The translations under genes were made by a program, and so were the position numbers. This document shows positions 54,171-64,000 of a stretch of DNA of 64,000 nt, one piece after another. The DNA lies in the NCBI GenBank assembly GCA_006386115.1, contig VFIW01000121.1:1-64000 (forward strand), read 5' to 3'. The number at the start of each line of letters is the position of its first letter. Position 1 is the stretch's first letter. This DNA is from Globisporangium splendens (lineage: Eukaryota; Oomycota; Peronosporomycetes; Pythiales; Pythiaceae). Under the pieces are notes generated by a model. It saw nothing but the letters and a program-made list of their open reading frames with translations. It had not been told where the DNA came from and searched no databases.

Positions 54171-55832
54171 AGGTAGCTCAGCAACTGTCCTAACGGTTAG
54201 CATAGTACATTCGATCTGGCTTACGTATGCTTCCCTCAATTGTCAGCATTTTCGAGTGGTTCCTCAATTTCCAGCTCAGCCCCGTGGCAACGTCAAAAGG
54301 AACGAGCAAGCTCTGCTGTACCTGCCAACCGCGTCCCACATCGTGCATGTGATCGTCCTGAGTGCTCGCATTCGAATGTAGACCGTCTTCGTTCAAGTAC
54401 CATGGCGATTGCAATCGCGATCGTATCGGACGTCTGCCACTTCATGGATCCGAATTCCTTATCCATGGGTCCCCGTGGTTGCTTTGGTTGCGTAATTCAA
54501 CTGGCATTGTTTGCCGATTGGATTTGTAGACAGGAATATTGATAGTGAGTGAACCATGCACGCTACAAATATGCACTGTCATGATGCATGCACAACGCGT
54601 TCTTCTTGCGGCCGCTCAGTCAGTCAATGGTTTCGCTCCTCGTGCTTTTCGATGATGTGCGGCCACGCGCAACAGTCACAAGAGAGACTCTTTGAAGGGT
54701 AGCGGCGCCTGAACCGTTGATAGCAGATTCGTTACGCACTTGCGCAGTGCTGTGCCTTTGCGGCGCCTACAACCCTTCAGTGTCCCGGGAAGCGAAGAGC
54801 AAACTTGGACGACGCAACGAGGAATCCCGATGTACAGGATGTGGAACTGGGTACTCGTGTATTTTCGCTTTTTACAAGAGCAGACACCAGAATTTGCACT
54901 TCACTGTGTGCGATGAATATCACGCTCTGTGAGCAGCAAACAACGTATTGCAACGTGGAAGTTGGCAAGGCGTGCACGACTGATTAGCTTGCGAGCATCG
55001 TAGGCGCATGCTGCTGTCTTAGTGTTTGTATTCGCCACAGCATTGTTCGCCTCTGGCAGAGCAGATATGCCTGCGGATTCTCAAACTGATCGAACGCGTT
55101 GAGCTCTTCCTCAGTTTCACGAGAGCTTGTTTGAGCAAATCCTTGCGAGTGGACAAGCATGAGGCGTCCTGGTGCTCTGGTCGATGCCTCCCAACCAGAC
55201 AGTAATGCGCTGGAGCTCTTGCTTTCGCAAAAGATCTGAACTTTCCATTTCGGTAGGTGTCCATCACATGTCTCCAACGAGGACCATACGGCAGTGACTG
55301 ATCATAATTTCCTCATGAAGATCAGTACAACTGACCTCTGCCTCGATACATCTCTAAAATGCAAATGCACTGAAATAGAGAAGATAACGCATTCAAATTG
55401 AACGAAGAGTTATCCACTAAAACCAAAGTGGTTTAATCCCGACACCAGTGGTGTGCGCAACTTTTTTCCTCTCTAATAATTCGATAGATTCTATAAAATA
55501 ATGCCAAGTTGATTACCGCACTTCAACCTACTCAGTATCCAACAAACAGCAAAATTATACACTCATAATATTATAAAAATCCATAATGCATATGCTCGCG
55601 TCAAACGTGGCGCATTTCGCTAATTGAGACCAGCAACTTCAACGCTGTCTGGTTGGCTCCGAGGCACGTGGCCACGCGGGGAGCTCCTCACGCATCAAGC
55701 AGCGCCGCCATTCCTTCCATTCCATCACTCACTCTCGCTCCTATATGCACATCCACAGGTCACCACGATGGGACTACGCGCCTGTCAAGCGCTCCAAGTC
55801 ACTGGGCAGCTCCCTACCGTACGCTTCGACAG
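54171..55832. other. Intergenic between GT-4 and ABC transporter 1
   Basis: No gene recognised. A 41-codon frame at 55768-55893 just before the ABC start lies mostly upstream of the predicted transcription start and is probably not translated. Confidence 0.45.
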
Positions 55833-55850
55833 GCTCATTTCCAGTTTTGC
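55833..55850 (+). promoter_or_regulatory. Oomycete-type initiator (Inr/FPR) of ABC transporter 1
   Basis: GCTCATTTCCAGTTTTGC, 53-70 bp upstream of the ATG at 55903, is a close match to the oomycete core promoter consensus (GCTCATTY..CAWTTT). Best promoter match in the window. Confidence 0.6.
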
Positions 55851-55902
55851 GACACTCGCGACAGAGCTCGAGAAGATCTACTTCTTTTGGTAGTAGAAGC
55901 TC

Positions 55903-58900
55903 ATGGCGCGCAGCAATGCAGAGCAGGTGGCGACTGGAGCCGACGCGACCGAGTACGTGCAGGTCGTGACGCCGCGCGCGAACGAGTCTGGGCATGCGAA
56001 GGAGAAGATTTATCCAAGCAGCAGCAGCAGTAACAAGAGCACGAGCAAGGGTCGCGAGTCCAAGGATGAAGCTACCGCCGAGACGCCGCCCATCTCACTG
56101 ACCCAGTTGTATCGCTACGCGACGCTGTTTGACAAGGCATCGGTTGTACTTGGATGCATCCTCGCGGGAGCCCATGGCGCGCTGTTCCCGATGATGGCGT
56201 TGGTGTTTGGAGACGCCATCAACGCCTTCGCCCGCGCCGACGGCAGCGTCGACAAAGATGCGATCAATAAGGCAGCGCTGAACTATTTTCTCATCGCGCT
56301 CGGGCTCTTTGGGACCTCGTACGGCTCGTATGTGCTCTTCTCGAATACCGCAGAGCGCCAGATGAAGGCTCTGCGTGACCAAGCGCTCAAACACATGCTG
56401 TACTTGGACATCTCGTGGTACGACAGCAACGACGCGCTGCAGCTCTCGAGTCGACTCACGGGCGATACCGTCAAGATCAAGGAAGGCATGGGCTACAAGC
56501 TCGGGGATTGCTTCAAGTACGTGTGCCAGTTCGCCGGTGGGTACATCATTGGCTTTGTGAAAGGCTGGGACATGAGTCTCGTCATGGCGTGTGTGATGCC
56601 CGTGATGGCGGCGTCGCTCGCGTATCTCCTCAAGATGCTGCGTGCGAGTGCCGAGTACTCACAGCAGAAGTATGCCGAGGCTGGCGCCGTCGCGGAAGAA
56701 ACGCTGGGCTCCATCCGCACCGTGTCGTCACTGAATAGCGAGAAGCACGCGATCGCCAAGTACAACGAGAAAGCGCTCGTCGCCGAGACGGAAAACATCA
56801 GCATCGCCTGGTACTCGTCCTTGGTCGCAGGAATCTTCTTCGGGAGTATCTGGGTCATGTACGCTGCGGGTCTCTGGTACGGCGGATCGCGAGTCGCCAA
56901 GGCGGAAAAGTCCCCGGCCGAGGTGTTTTCAGCATTCTTTGGTATTCTGCTCGGCTCTGTGTCGCTCGCGCAGATCTCGCCGAGTGTGAACGCTGTGGCA
57001 GGCGCAAAGGGTTCAGCGGCTGCGCTGTACAAGATTCTCGACACGGTCTCAGCTATCGATGCGTCCCGAGATGACGGACTCGTGCCCGACTCTTGCGAAG
57101 GTCGCATCCAGGCCATCGACGTCAACTTCACGTACCCAAGTCGTCCGGACGCTCAGATCTTGAAAAACTACAATGTGACCATCGAGAGTGGACAGACCGT
57201 GGCGTTTGTCGGTGCCAGTGGCGGTGGCAAATCAACGCTGATTGCGCTCCTTGAACGATTCTACAACCCCACGAGCGGCCAAATCTTGTTGGATGGCCGC
57301 GATATCAGTACGCTCAACGTCAAGTGGCTTCGTTCCCAGATCGGTTTGGTGTCCCAGGAACCAGTTCTTTTTGCCAACACCATCGCCGAGAATATCGCCG
57401 CGGGTGGGGATGACATCACGCGGGAGCAGGTGATCGCGGCCGCCAAGTTGGCGAACGCGCACACGTTCATCATGTCGTTGCCCAACAACTACGATACCCT
57501 CGTTGGCGAGAAGGGCGTGTCGCTCTCAGGTGGTCAGAAGCAGCGTGTGGCTATTGCTCGAGCCATTGTGCGTGAGCCAAAGATCTTGGTTCTTGATGAA
57601 GCAACGAGTGCTTTGGATGCTGAGAGTGAACGTGTGGTGCAGGCTGCGCTGAACGACCTGATGGACAAGACCCAGATGACGACGTTGGTGATTGCTCACC
57701 GTTTGAGCACCGTGCGTCGTGCTGACAAGATCGTCGTGCTCTCGGGTGGCGCTGTGGTCGAGGAAGGTCCACACGACGCACTGATGCTGATCGAGGACGG
57801 CGTGTACAACAACCTGTACACGATTCAGGAGGGCAAAGCGCAGGAGGAAGCCGAGGCAGCAGCTGCAGAGTTGGCGAGCGCTGGACGTGGATACGGAGAT
57901 GACGCAATGTCGTTGGTGCGCAAGTCGAGCGTCCACTCGGTGAAGAGTGACGGTGCGGCCGCAAATCTGGAGATCGTGACCGATGACAAAGAAGGTGGTC
58001 TCCCGACCAAATTGTTTACGATCCGCGATGCCGTGACGTTCTGCCGCCCGGAGCTCAAACACTTTGTCGTCGGTGTCTTCTGTGCCGCAGTCTGTGGGTT
58101 TGCGCTCCCAGTGGCCGCGATCCTGATTACGGAAATGGTCACGACCATGACGAACAAGTATGCAGCGTACCAGGAGTACGGCGATCACAAGTACCTCGAC
58201 GAACTCTCAGATGATGTGACGCTGTATGGCATCTGCTACGTCATCGCGGCGGTCGTGATCTTCTTCGTCGTGAGTGTCCAGGCGTACTGCTTCAAGTACA
58301 TGTCGGAAAAGCTGACGTCGCGGTTGCGCGACACGCATTTCACAGCATTGTGTCGACAGAATATCGCGTTTTTCGATGATAAGAAGAACGGCACGGGGGC
58401 ATTGACTGCGGATCTTTCGACAAACGCGACCAAAGTCGCGCTGATCACGGGTGACGCGCAATCGCGCGTGATCCAAGCCGTGTTCACCTTCCTCGCGGCA
58501 TTGATCATCTCGTTCTCCACAGGCAGTTGGTTGCTCACGTTGATCATGCTGGCAGTATTCCCACTGCTCATCGTCGGCCATGTGATCCAGATCAAACAGT
58601 TGCATGGCCCCCAGGGTTTGTCGGACGAATTGGCCGAAGTCGGTGCGCACGCCTCCGAGGCACTGAGCAACATTCGCACTGTCGTGTCACTCGGATTGGA
58701 GCGTTCGATTTCCCGCAAATTTGCCGTCTTGCTGGAGGCGCCTCTGAAAAGCGGTCGGCGCGAAGCCCAGCTCACAGGCTTTTCGCTCGGGTTCAGCTCG
58801 TTCATCTTGTTTGCGACCTACTCGCTCGTGTTCTGGTATGGTGGTGTGCTCGTCGATAAACGCGAGATCACGTTTGAGAAGCTGATGCGAACGCTCATGG

Positions 58901-59790
58901 CGATCCTCATGGCGACCGAGGGTGTCGGCAATGCCGCGACTTTTCTAGGCGATTCCCGAAACTCGGTCAAAGCTGGCGGCGCGATCCTCGCGCTGAGAGA
59001 CCGACAGCTTCCGATCGACTCGTTTGATGAATCGGGATTACGACCAGCAAAAGTCGAGGGCAAGATCGAGTTCAAGAACATTTTGTTCCGATACCCGACG
59101 CGCCCCGAAGTGACGGTGCTCAAGAACTACAACCTGACGATCGAAGCTGGACAAACTGTTGCATTCTGTGGTCCAAGTGGTGGCGGCAAGAGTACCTGCA
59201 TCTCGCTGATTGAACGGTTCTACGACCCTGTTCAGGGCGAAGTGTGCCTCGATGGCCACAACCTGAAGGATCTCAACCTCCACTGGTTGCGCAGTCAGAT
59301 CGGGCTCGTGGGTCAGGAACCGACACTGTTCATTGGTACCATCGCCGAGAACATTGCATACGGGATCGACTCGAGCAAGGAAGAGATCGAAGCTGCTGCG
59401 AAGATGGCGAACGCACACGACTTCATCACTCGCTTTCCTGATGGCTACGAGACGCAGGTCGGCATGAAGGGAGAGCAGCTCTCTGGTGGTCAGAAGCAGC
59501 GTATCGCGATTGCGCGAGCGATTCTGAAGAACCCCGAGATCTTGTTGCTGGACGAAGCCACGAGTGCGTTGGACTCGGAGAGTGAGAAGGTCGTGCAAGA
59601 GGCTTTGGACAAGGTGGTGGCTCTGAAGCGTCGCACGACGATCATCATCGCTCATCGGTTGTCGACGATCCGCAAGGCGGACAAGATTTGTGTGGTGAGT
59701 GGCGGTAAGATCGCTGAGGAAGGCACACACTCGGAGTTGTTGGCACGGAACGGTATTTATGCTCGTCTAGTAGAAACCACGACCAATTAA
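55903..59790 (+). CDS. Full-size ABCB (MDR/P-glycoprotein-type) transporter 1
   Basis: 1295 residues, single exon, uninterrupted. Layout TMD1-NBD1-TMD2-NBD2, the length expected for a P-glycoprotein. NBD1: Walker A GASGGGKST (about 436-444), LSGGQKQRVAIARA (about 540), Walker B ILVLDEATSALD (about 561-572). NBD2: GPSGGGKST (about 1090), LSGGQKQRIAIARA (about 1193), LLLDEATSALD (about 1214). All ATP-binding residues are present. A Ser-rich hydrophilic N-terminus (about 60 residues) precedes TMD1, and a charged linker follows NBD1 (about 640-700). Likely a plasma-membrane exporter of hydrophobic compounds. It converges with a second ABCB gene at 60623; both NBD regions are nearly identical in DNA between the two. 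Confidence 0.95.
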   Translation: MARSNAEQVATGADATEYVQVVTPRANESGHAKEKIYPSSSSSNKSTSKGRESKDEATAETPPISLTQLYRYATLFDKASVVLGCILAGAHGALFPMMALVFGDAINAFARADGSVDKDAINKAALNYFLIALGLFGTSYGSYVLFSNTAERQMKALRDQALKHMLYLDISWYDSNDALQLSSRLTGDTVKIKEGMGYKLGDCFKYVCQFAGGYIIGFVKGWDMSLVMACVMPVMAASLAYLLKMLRASAEYSQQKYAEAGAVAEETLGSIRTVSSLNSEKHAIAKYNEKALVAETENISIAWYSSLVAGIFFGSIWVMYAAGLWYGGSRVAKAEKSPAEVFSAFFGILLGSVSLAQISPSVNAVAGAKGSAAALYKILDTVSAIDASRDDGLVPDSCEGRIQAIDVNFTYPSRPDAQILKNYNVTIESGQTVAFVGASGGGKSTLIALLERFYNPTSGQILLDGRDISTLNVKWLRSQIGLVSQEPVLFANTIAENIAAGGDDITREQVIAAAKLANAHTFIMSLPNNYDTLVGEKGVSLSGGQKQRVAIARAIVREPKILVLDEATSALDAESERVVQAALNDLMDKTQMTTLVIAHRLSTVRRADKIVVLSGGAVVEEGPHDALMLIEDGVYNNLYTIQEGKAQEEAEAAAAELASAGRGYGDDAMSLVRKSSVHSVKSDGAAANLEIVTDDKEGGLPTKLFTIRDAVTFCRPELKHFVVGVFCAAVCGFALPVAAILITEMVTTMTNKYAAYQEYGDHKYLDELSDDVTLYGICYVIAAVVIFFVVSVQAYCFKYMSEKLTSRLRDTHFTALCRQNIAFFDDKKNGTGALTADLSTNATKVALITGDAQSRVIQAVFTFLAALIISFSTGSWLLTLIMLAVFPLLIVGHVIQIKQLHGPQGLSDELAEVGAHASEALSNIRTVVSLGLERSISRKFAVLLEAPLKSGRREAQLTGFSLGFSSFILFATYSLVFWYGGVLVDKREITFEKLMRTLMAILMATEGVGNAATFLGDSRNSVKAGGAILALRDRQLPIDSFDESGLRPAKVEGKIEFKNILFRYPTRPEVTVLKNYNLTIEAGQTVAFCGPSGGGKSTCISLIERFYDPVQGEVCLDGHNLKDLNLHWLRSQIGLVGQEPTLFIGTIAENIAYGIDSSKEEIEAAAKMANAHDFITRFPDGYETQVGMKGEQLSGGQKQRIAIARAILKNPEILLLDEATSALDSESEKVVQEALDKVVALKRRTTIIIAHRLSTIRKADKICVVSGGKIAEEGTHSELLARNGIYARLVETTTN
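57013..57974 (+). repeat. Homogenised tract 1 (NBD1) of ABC gene 1
   Basis: 962 bp matching the reverse complement of 62439-63400, with two synonymous differences seen near the start and none elsewhere in the parts compared. The sequence diverges sharply on both sides. Confidence 0.88.
59014..59747 (+). repeat. Homogenised tract 2 (NBD2) of ABC gene 1
   Basis: 734 bp, the reverse complement of 60666-61399; no mismatch seen in the parts compared. Ends 43 bp before the stop codon. Confidence 0.88.
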
Positions 59791-60622
59791 AGCATGTTGA
59801 ATGTTGAACCCCTTGAAGAAATCCAACGAAATCGTACAATCATTGACGATACGAGCTGGAATTTGTCTTGGATCCTTCGATTGCAGGGGACCTTGAAATA
59901 CTCTCAACCAATGGCAATGTACTTAGTAGATTGCGTGGTTTGGTAGAAGTTATGAGTGTGGTCTGGTGTCACAGGTGCTGTCGCCAATCTCGATGGGAAG
60001 TCGAGTCAGCGAGGTCGCACTGGAGCTGAAGGTAGAAGCCCTTGGAGATGCCACAATAGAAGTCCGACTGCAATTGGGGTCAGAAATAGTAATCCGAGTT
60101 CCCCTGTGTTAATTGACAAGCATTTTGGTTGTGTGATATGTAGGTAACTAAAAGCAGTAGATTGGACAGTCTCACAAAAAGCAACGTTGTCGAACCAAGA
60201 CAACCATTTTCATACTCCGGTCGAAACCAGTTCAGTTGAATATTCTTGTTTTTTGCGAGGAACGTTGTATCCGTGTGTCCCCACGTCAGCCTTGTGGCGG
60301 CACCAGGCACTTTTGGCAGCACAAGTCTACTTCGCCCTTTTATTTGCATTTGCTCAGATGACCGAAAAGGGTTCATCAATTATTTGTTTGCACAGCAAAT
60401 TGAGGTCATGCAATTTTGTTCGATCTCAGCAGTCGCACTCATACATGACATAGCCATTACAACGCCAACTTCAGCGTTACTGATACACATTGGTTGGCTT
60501 GGTCGAGGAGAATCGGTAAACGGAGATTTCCAATCAGAAAAACAGCACTTCAACATTCAAAACTTGTCCTTATAATCTCCCTAATGACGATAGGGAAAAG
60601 TTTCACGAGCGCACATATGCAT
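59791..60622. other. Convergent 3' intergenic region between the two ABC genes
   Basis: 832 bp, no gene or repeat recognised; holds both 3' untranslated regions. Confidence 0.5.
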
Positions 60623-63600
60623 CTAGTTCGTAGCGGACTCCACCAATCGAGCGTACAGTCCATTTCGTGCCAACAACTCCGAGTGTGTGCCTTCCTCAGC
60701 GATCTTACCGCCACTCACCACACAAATCTTGTCCGCCTTGCGGATCGTCGACAACCGATGAGCGATGATGATCGTCGTGCGACGCTTCAGAGCCACCACC
60801 TTGTCCAAAGCCTCTTGCACGACCTTCTCACTCTCCGAGTCCAACGCACTCGTGGCTTCGTCCAGCAACAAGATCTCGGGGTTCTTCAGAATCGCTCGCG
60901 CAATCGCGATACGCTGCTTCTGACCACCAGAGAGCTGCTCTCCCTTCATGCCGACCTGCGTCTCGTAGCCATCAGGAAAGCGAGTGATGAAGTCGTGTGC
61001 GTTCGCCATCTTCGCAGCAGCTTCGATCTCTTCCTTGCTCGAGTCGATCCCGTATGCAATGTTCTCGGCGATGGTACCAATGAACAGTGTCGGTTCCTGA
61101 CCCACGAGCCCGATCTGACTGCGCAACCAGTGGAGGTTGAGATCCTTCAGGTTGTGGCCATCGAGGCACACTTCGCCCTGAACAGGGTCGTAGAACCGTT
61201 CAATCAGCGAGATGCAGGTACTCTTGCCGCCACCACTTGGACCACAGAATGCAACAGTTTGTCCAGCTTCGATCGTCAGGTTGTAGTTCTTGAGCACCGT
61301 CACTTCGGGGCGCGTCGGGTATCGGAACAAAATGTTCTTGAACTCGATCTTGCCCTCGACTTTTGCTGGTCGTAATCCCGATTCATCAAACGAGTCGATA
61401 GGAAGCTCGCGATCGCGGATCGCGACGATAGCCGCACCCGATTTCACTGCATTGCCAGAGTCACCAAGGAACGACGCGGCACTACCGACACCTTGAGACG
61501 CCATCATGATCGCCATGAGCGTGCGCATCAACTGCTTAAATGTAATGTCGTTCTTGTCAACCAGCACGCCGCCGTACCAGAACACAAGCGAGTACGTCGC
61601 AAAGAGAATGAATGACGCAAAACCGACTGCAAAGCCATTGAGCTGTGCTTCGCGACGACCGCTCTTCAATGGCGCTTCGAGAAGTGCCGAGAACTTGTCG
61701 GAAATTGATTTCTCCAAGCCCAGCGACGCCACCGTGCGGATGTTGCTCAGCGCTTCCGAAGCATGGGCTCCGACTTCAGCGAGTTCGTCCGACAAACCAC
61801 CTGGTCCGTGCAGTTCCTTCATATGCACAAAGTGGCCAATGATCAGCAGTGGGAACACCGCGAGCATGATCAGAGTGAGCAGCCAACTGCCCGTCGAGAA
61901 CGAAATGACAACCGCTGCGATAAATGTGAAGCCTGCTTGCACGACACGGCCCTGGGAGTCGCCCGAGATCAGCGCCACCTTGGTCGCGTTGGTCGACAAA
62001 TCGGCCGTCAAGGCGCCCGTCGCGTTCTTTTTCTCATCGAAGAACGCAATGTTCTGGCGACACAATGCAGTAAAGTGGATATCACGGAGGCGCGACGTCA
62101 GCTTCTCAGCCATGTACCGGAAACAGAAGTTCTGGATCGTCGTCACCGAGAAGATCACGACTGCACCACCAATGTAGCAGAACCCATAGATCATCACATC
62201 GGTCGACAACGAGTCCAGGTACTTGTGGTCCCCAGAATCCTTGAACGACGCGTACTTGGTCGTCATCGTCGCGACCATCTCACTGATCAAAATCGCCGAC
62301 GAAGGCAGCGCAAAGCCGTTCACAGCAGCCGCTAGCATCCCAATCACGAAGAACTTGCGCTCGGGGCGACTGAACGCCATCGCATCACGCAGCGTGAACC
62401 GAGCTTTCGCATCTTGTTTGTCATCTCCGCTATTCACAATCTCCAGATTTGCGGCCGCACCGTCACTCTTCACCGAGTGGACGCTCGACTTGCGCACCAA
62501 CGACATTGCGTCATCTCCGTATCCACGTCCAGCGCTCGCCAACTCTGCAGCTGCTGCCTCGGCTTCCTCCTGCGCTTTGCCCTCCTGAATCGTGTACAGG
62601 TTGTTGTACACGCCGTCCTCGATCAGCATCAGTGCGTCGTGTGGACCTTCCTCGACCACAGCGCCACCCGAGAGCACGACGATCTTGTCAGCACGACGCA
62701 CGGTGCTCAAACGGTGAGCAATCACCAACGTCGTCATCTGGGTCTTGTCCATCAGGTCGTTCAGCGCAGCCTGCACCACACGTTCACTCTCAGCATCCAA
62801 AGCACTCGTTGCTTCATCAAGAACCAAGATCTTTGGCTCACGCACAATGGCTCGAGCAATAGCCACACGCTGCTTCTGACCACCTGAGAGCGACACGCCC
62901 TTCTCGCCAACGAGGGTATCGTAGTTGTTGGGCAACGACATGATGAACGTGTGCGCGTTCGCCAACTTGGCGGCCGCGATCACCTGCTCCCGCGTGATGT
63001 CATCCCCACCCGCGGCGATATTCTCGGCGATGGTGTTGGCAAAAAGAACTGGTTCCTGGGACACCAAACCGATCTGGGAACGAAGCCACTTGACGTTGAG
63101 CGTACTGATATCGCGGCCATCCAACAAGATTTGGCCGCTCGTGGGGTTGTAGAATCGTTCAAGGAGCGCAATCAGCGTTGATTTGCCACCGCCACTGGCA
63201 CCGACAAACGCCACGGTCTGTCCACTCTCGATGGTCACATTGTAGTTTTTCAAGATCTGAGCGTCCGGACGACTTGGGTACGTGAAGTTGACGTCGATGG
63301 CCTGGATGCGACCCTCGCAAGAGTCGGGCACGAGTCCATCATCTCGGGACGCATCGATAGCTGAGACCGTGTCGAGAATCTTGTACAGCGCAGCCGCTGA
63401 GCCCTTCGCTTCAGCGACAGCAGTGATACTCGGCGAGATCTGGGCGAGCGAAAAGCTACCCATGAGCACGCCGAAGAACGCCGAAAACACCTCCGATGGC
63501 GATGTGTGGCCGAGCGTGACTTTGTGGCCGCCATACCAGAGCCCAGCAGCGTACATGAGCCACAGGCTGCCAAGGAATAAGCCGAAGACAGCAGACGAGT

Positions 63601-64000
63601 ACTTGGCGACATCAATGTTCTCCGTCTCGGCGACAAGTGCCTTTTCGTTGTATTTGGCGATCGCGCGCTTCTCGCCATTCAGCGACGACACAGTACGGAT
63701 CGAACCCAGGGTTTCTTCCGCGACAGCACCAGCCTCGGCATACTTCTTTTGCGAGTACTCGGACCGCGTGCGCATCATCTTCATGAGATACACGAGCGAG
63801 ATCGCCATCACAGGCATCACACACACCATGATCAACGTCATGTCCCAGCCGCGACTAAAGCCGATAATGTACCCGGCAAAGAACTGGCACGAGTATTTGA
63901 ACACATCGCCGAGCTTGTGGCCCATACCGTCCTTGATCTTGACGGTATCACCCGTGAGTCGACTCGAGAGCTGCAGCGCGTCGTTGCTGTCGTACCACGA
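60623..64000 (-). CDS. ABCB (MDR-type) transporter 2, 5' end outside the window
   Basis: The frame is open from the right window edge to TAG at 60625-60623, about 1125 residues visible; the first ~170 residues are missing. The order is the rest of TMD1, NBD1 (GASGGGKST, LSGGQKQRVAIARA, LVLDEATSALD), TMD2, NBD2 (GPSGGGKST, LSGGQKQRIAIARA, LLLDEATSALD). All nucleotide-binding motifs are intact. The TMDs differ clearly from gene 1 (for example FKDSGDHKYLDSLSTDVMIY against YQEYGDHKYLDELSDDVTLY), so substrate range may differ, while both NBDs are identical in protein. Tail-to-tail with gene 1. Confidence 0.95.
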   Translation of the reverse strand, partial: SWYDSNDALQLSSRLTGDTVKIKDGMGHKLGDVFKYSCQFFAGYIIGFSRGWDMTLIMVCVMPVMAISLVYLMKMMRTRSEYSQKKYAEAGAVAEETLGSIRTVSSLNGEKRAIAKYNEKALVAETENIDVAKYSSAVFGLFLGSLWLMYAAGLWYGGHKVTLGHTSPSEVFSAFFGVLMGSFSLAQISPSITAVAEAKGSAAALYKILDTVSAIDASRDDGLVPDSCEGRIQAIDVNFTYPSRPDAQILKNYNVTIESGQTVAFVGASGGGKSTLIALLERFYNPTSGQILLDGRDISTLNVKWLRSQIGLVSQEPVLFANTIAENIAAGGDDITREQVIAAAKLANAHTFIMSLPNNYDTLVGEKGVSLSGGQKQRVAIARAIVREPKILVLDEATSALDAESERVVQAALNDLMDKTQMTTLVIAHRLSTVRRADKIVVLSGGAVVEEGPHDALMLIEDGVYNNLYTIQEGKAQEEAEAAAAELASAGRGYGDDAMSLVRKSSVHSVKSDGAAANLEIVNSGDDKQDAKARFTLRDAMAFSRPERKFFVIGMLAAAVNGFALPSSAILISEMVATMTTKYASFKDSGDHKYLDSLSTDVMIYGFCYIGGAVVIFSVTTIQNFCFRYMAEKLTSRLRDIHFTALCRQNIAFFDEKKNATGALTADLSTNATKVALISGDSQGRVVQAGFTFIAAVVISFSTGSWLLTLIMLAVFPLLIIGHFVHMKELHGPGGLSDELAEVGAHASEALSNIRTVASLGLEKSISDKFSALLEAPLKSGRREAQLNGFAVGFASFILFATYSLVFWYGGVLVDKNDITFKQLMRTLMAIMMASQGVGSAASFLGDSGNAVKSGAAIVAIRDRELPIDSFDESGLRPAKVEGKIEFKNILFRYPTRPEVTVLKNYNLTIEAGQTVAFCGPSGGGKSTCISLIERFYDPVQGEVCLDGHNLKDLNLHWLRSQIGLVGQEPTLFIGTIAENIAYGIDSSKEEIEAAAKMANAHDFITRFPDGYETQVGMKGEQLSGGQKQRIAIARAILKNPEILLLDEATSALDSESEKVVQEALDKVVALKRRTTIIIAHRLSTIRKADKICVVSGGKIAEEGTHSELLARNGLYARLVESATN
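60666..61399 (-). repeat. Homogenised tract 2 (NBD2) of ABC gene 2
   Basis: Partner of 59014-59747, same length, inverted. Confidence 0.88.
62439..63400 (-). repeat. Homogenised tract 1 (NBD1) of ABC gene 2
   Basis: Partner of 57013-57974, same length, inverted. Confidence 0.88.

Noticed and set aside
55768..55893. Upstream ORF regulating ABC gene 1
   Set aside because: Its ATG lies upstream of the predicted transcription start at about 55835, so it is probably not in the mRNA.
57526..58188. Long minus-strand frames inside ABC gene 1 (and mirror frames in gene 2)
   Set aside because: Antisense shadows of NBD coding sequence; they are identical in both genes only because the sense DNA is identical, and show no domain character.

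Overview
This is a window of a eukaryotic nuclear genome rich in transposable elements, most likely from an oomycete. The clues are short GT-AG introns (about 65-105 bp), core promoters resembling the oomycete initiator plus flanking region (a GCTCATTY..CAWTTT type motif), Ty3/gypsy chromoviruses, and LINEs that carry their own RNase H domain. I cannot name a species. There are no bacterial features, CRISPR arrays or recognisable tRNA/rRNA genes.

Layout. 1-6408: gypsy element A, with gag-pol in one frame broken by two nonsense codons. 6640-7640: WD40 pseudogene, cut off by LINE A (7641-10290), followed by LINE B (10291-14510). 15.1-16.0 kb: unrecognised gene remnant on the minus strand. 17.7-19.5 kb: an intact three-exon glycosyltransferase (GT-1). 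19.6-21.05 kb: a second LINE B copy with a 17-bp target-site duplication. 21.26-30.36 kb: remains of a multi-exon host gene split by gypsy element B (21484-29609, minus strand); element B itself contains a solo LTR of family C. 30357-38000: gypsy element C (plus strand). 38001-38575: tail of a fourth gypsy element, D. 38.6-41.6 kb: a host-gene remnant, a PIF/Harbinger transposase relic and a third LINE B copy.

41.9-54.2 kb is a glycosylation neighbourhood: a GT8-like glycosyltransferase, a LicD-family protein, an intact GT-1 paralogue (GT-2), and two decayed paralogues (GT-3 and GT-4) in head-to-head orientation. The intact enzymes have N-terminal membrane anchors and look like Golgi type II proteins of a surface-glycan pathway. 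55.9-64.0 kb holds two convergent full-length-type ABCB (MDR) transporter genes, the second running off the window.

Four points stand out. (1) Elements B and C share a gag/pol -1 frameshift signal: heptamer A AAA AAC in register, then a hairpin whose 5' arm contains the gag stop codon, with compensatory changes between the two families. (2) Both elements carry an antisense reading frame behind pol that ends in a coiled coil and overlaps the pol tail on the opposite strand. (3) The two ABC genes are almost identical in both nucleotide-binding domains but diverged in the membrane domain between them. (4) The two inverted glycosyltransferase pseudogenes share a 1139-bp identical block with diverged but still homologous flanks. 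Points 3 and 4 look like gene conversion between inverted paralogues.
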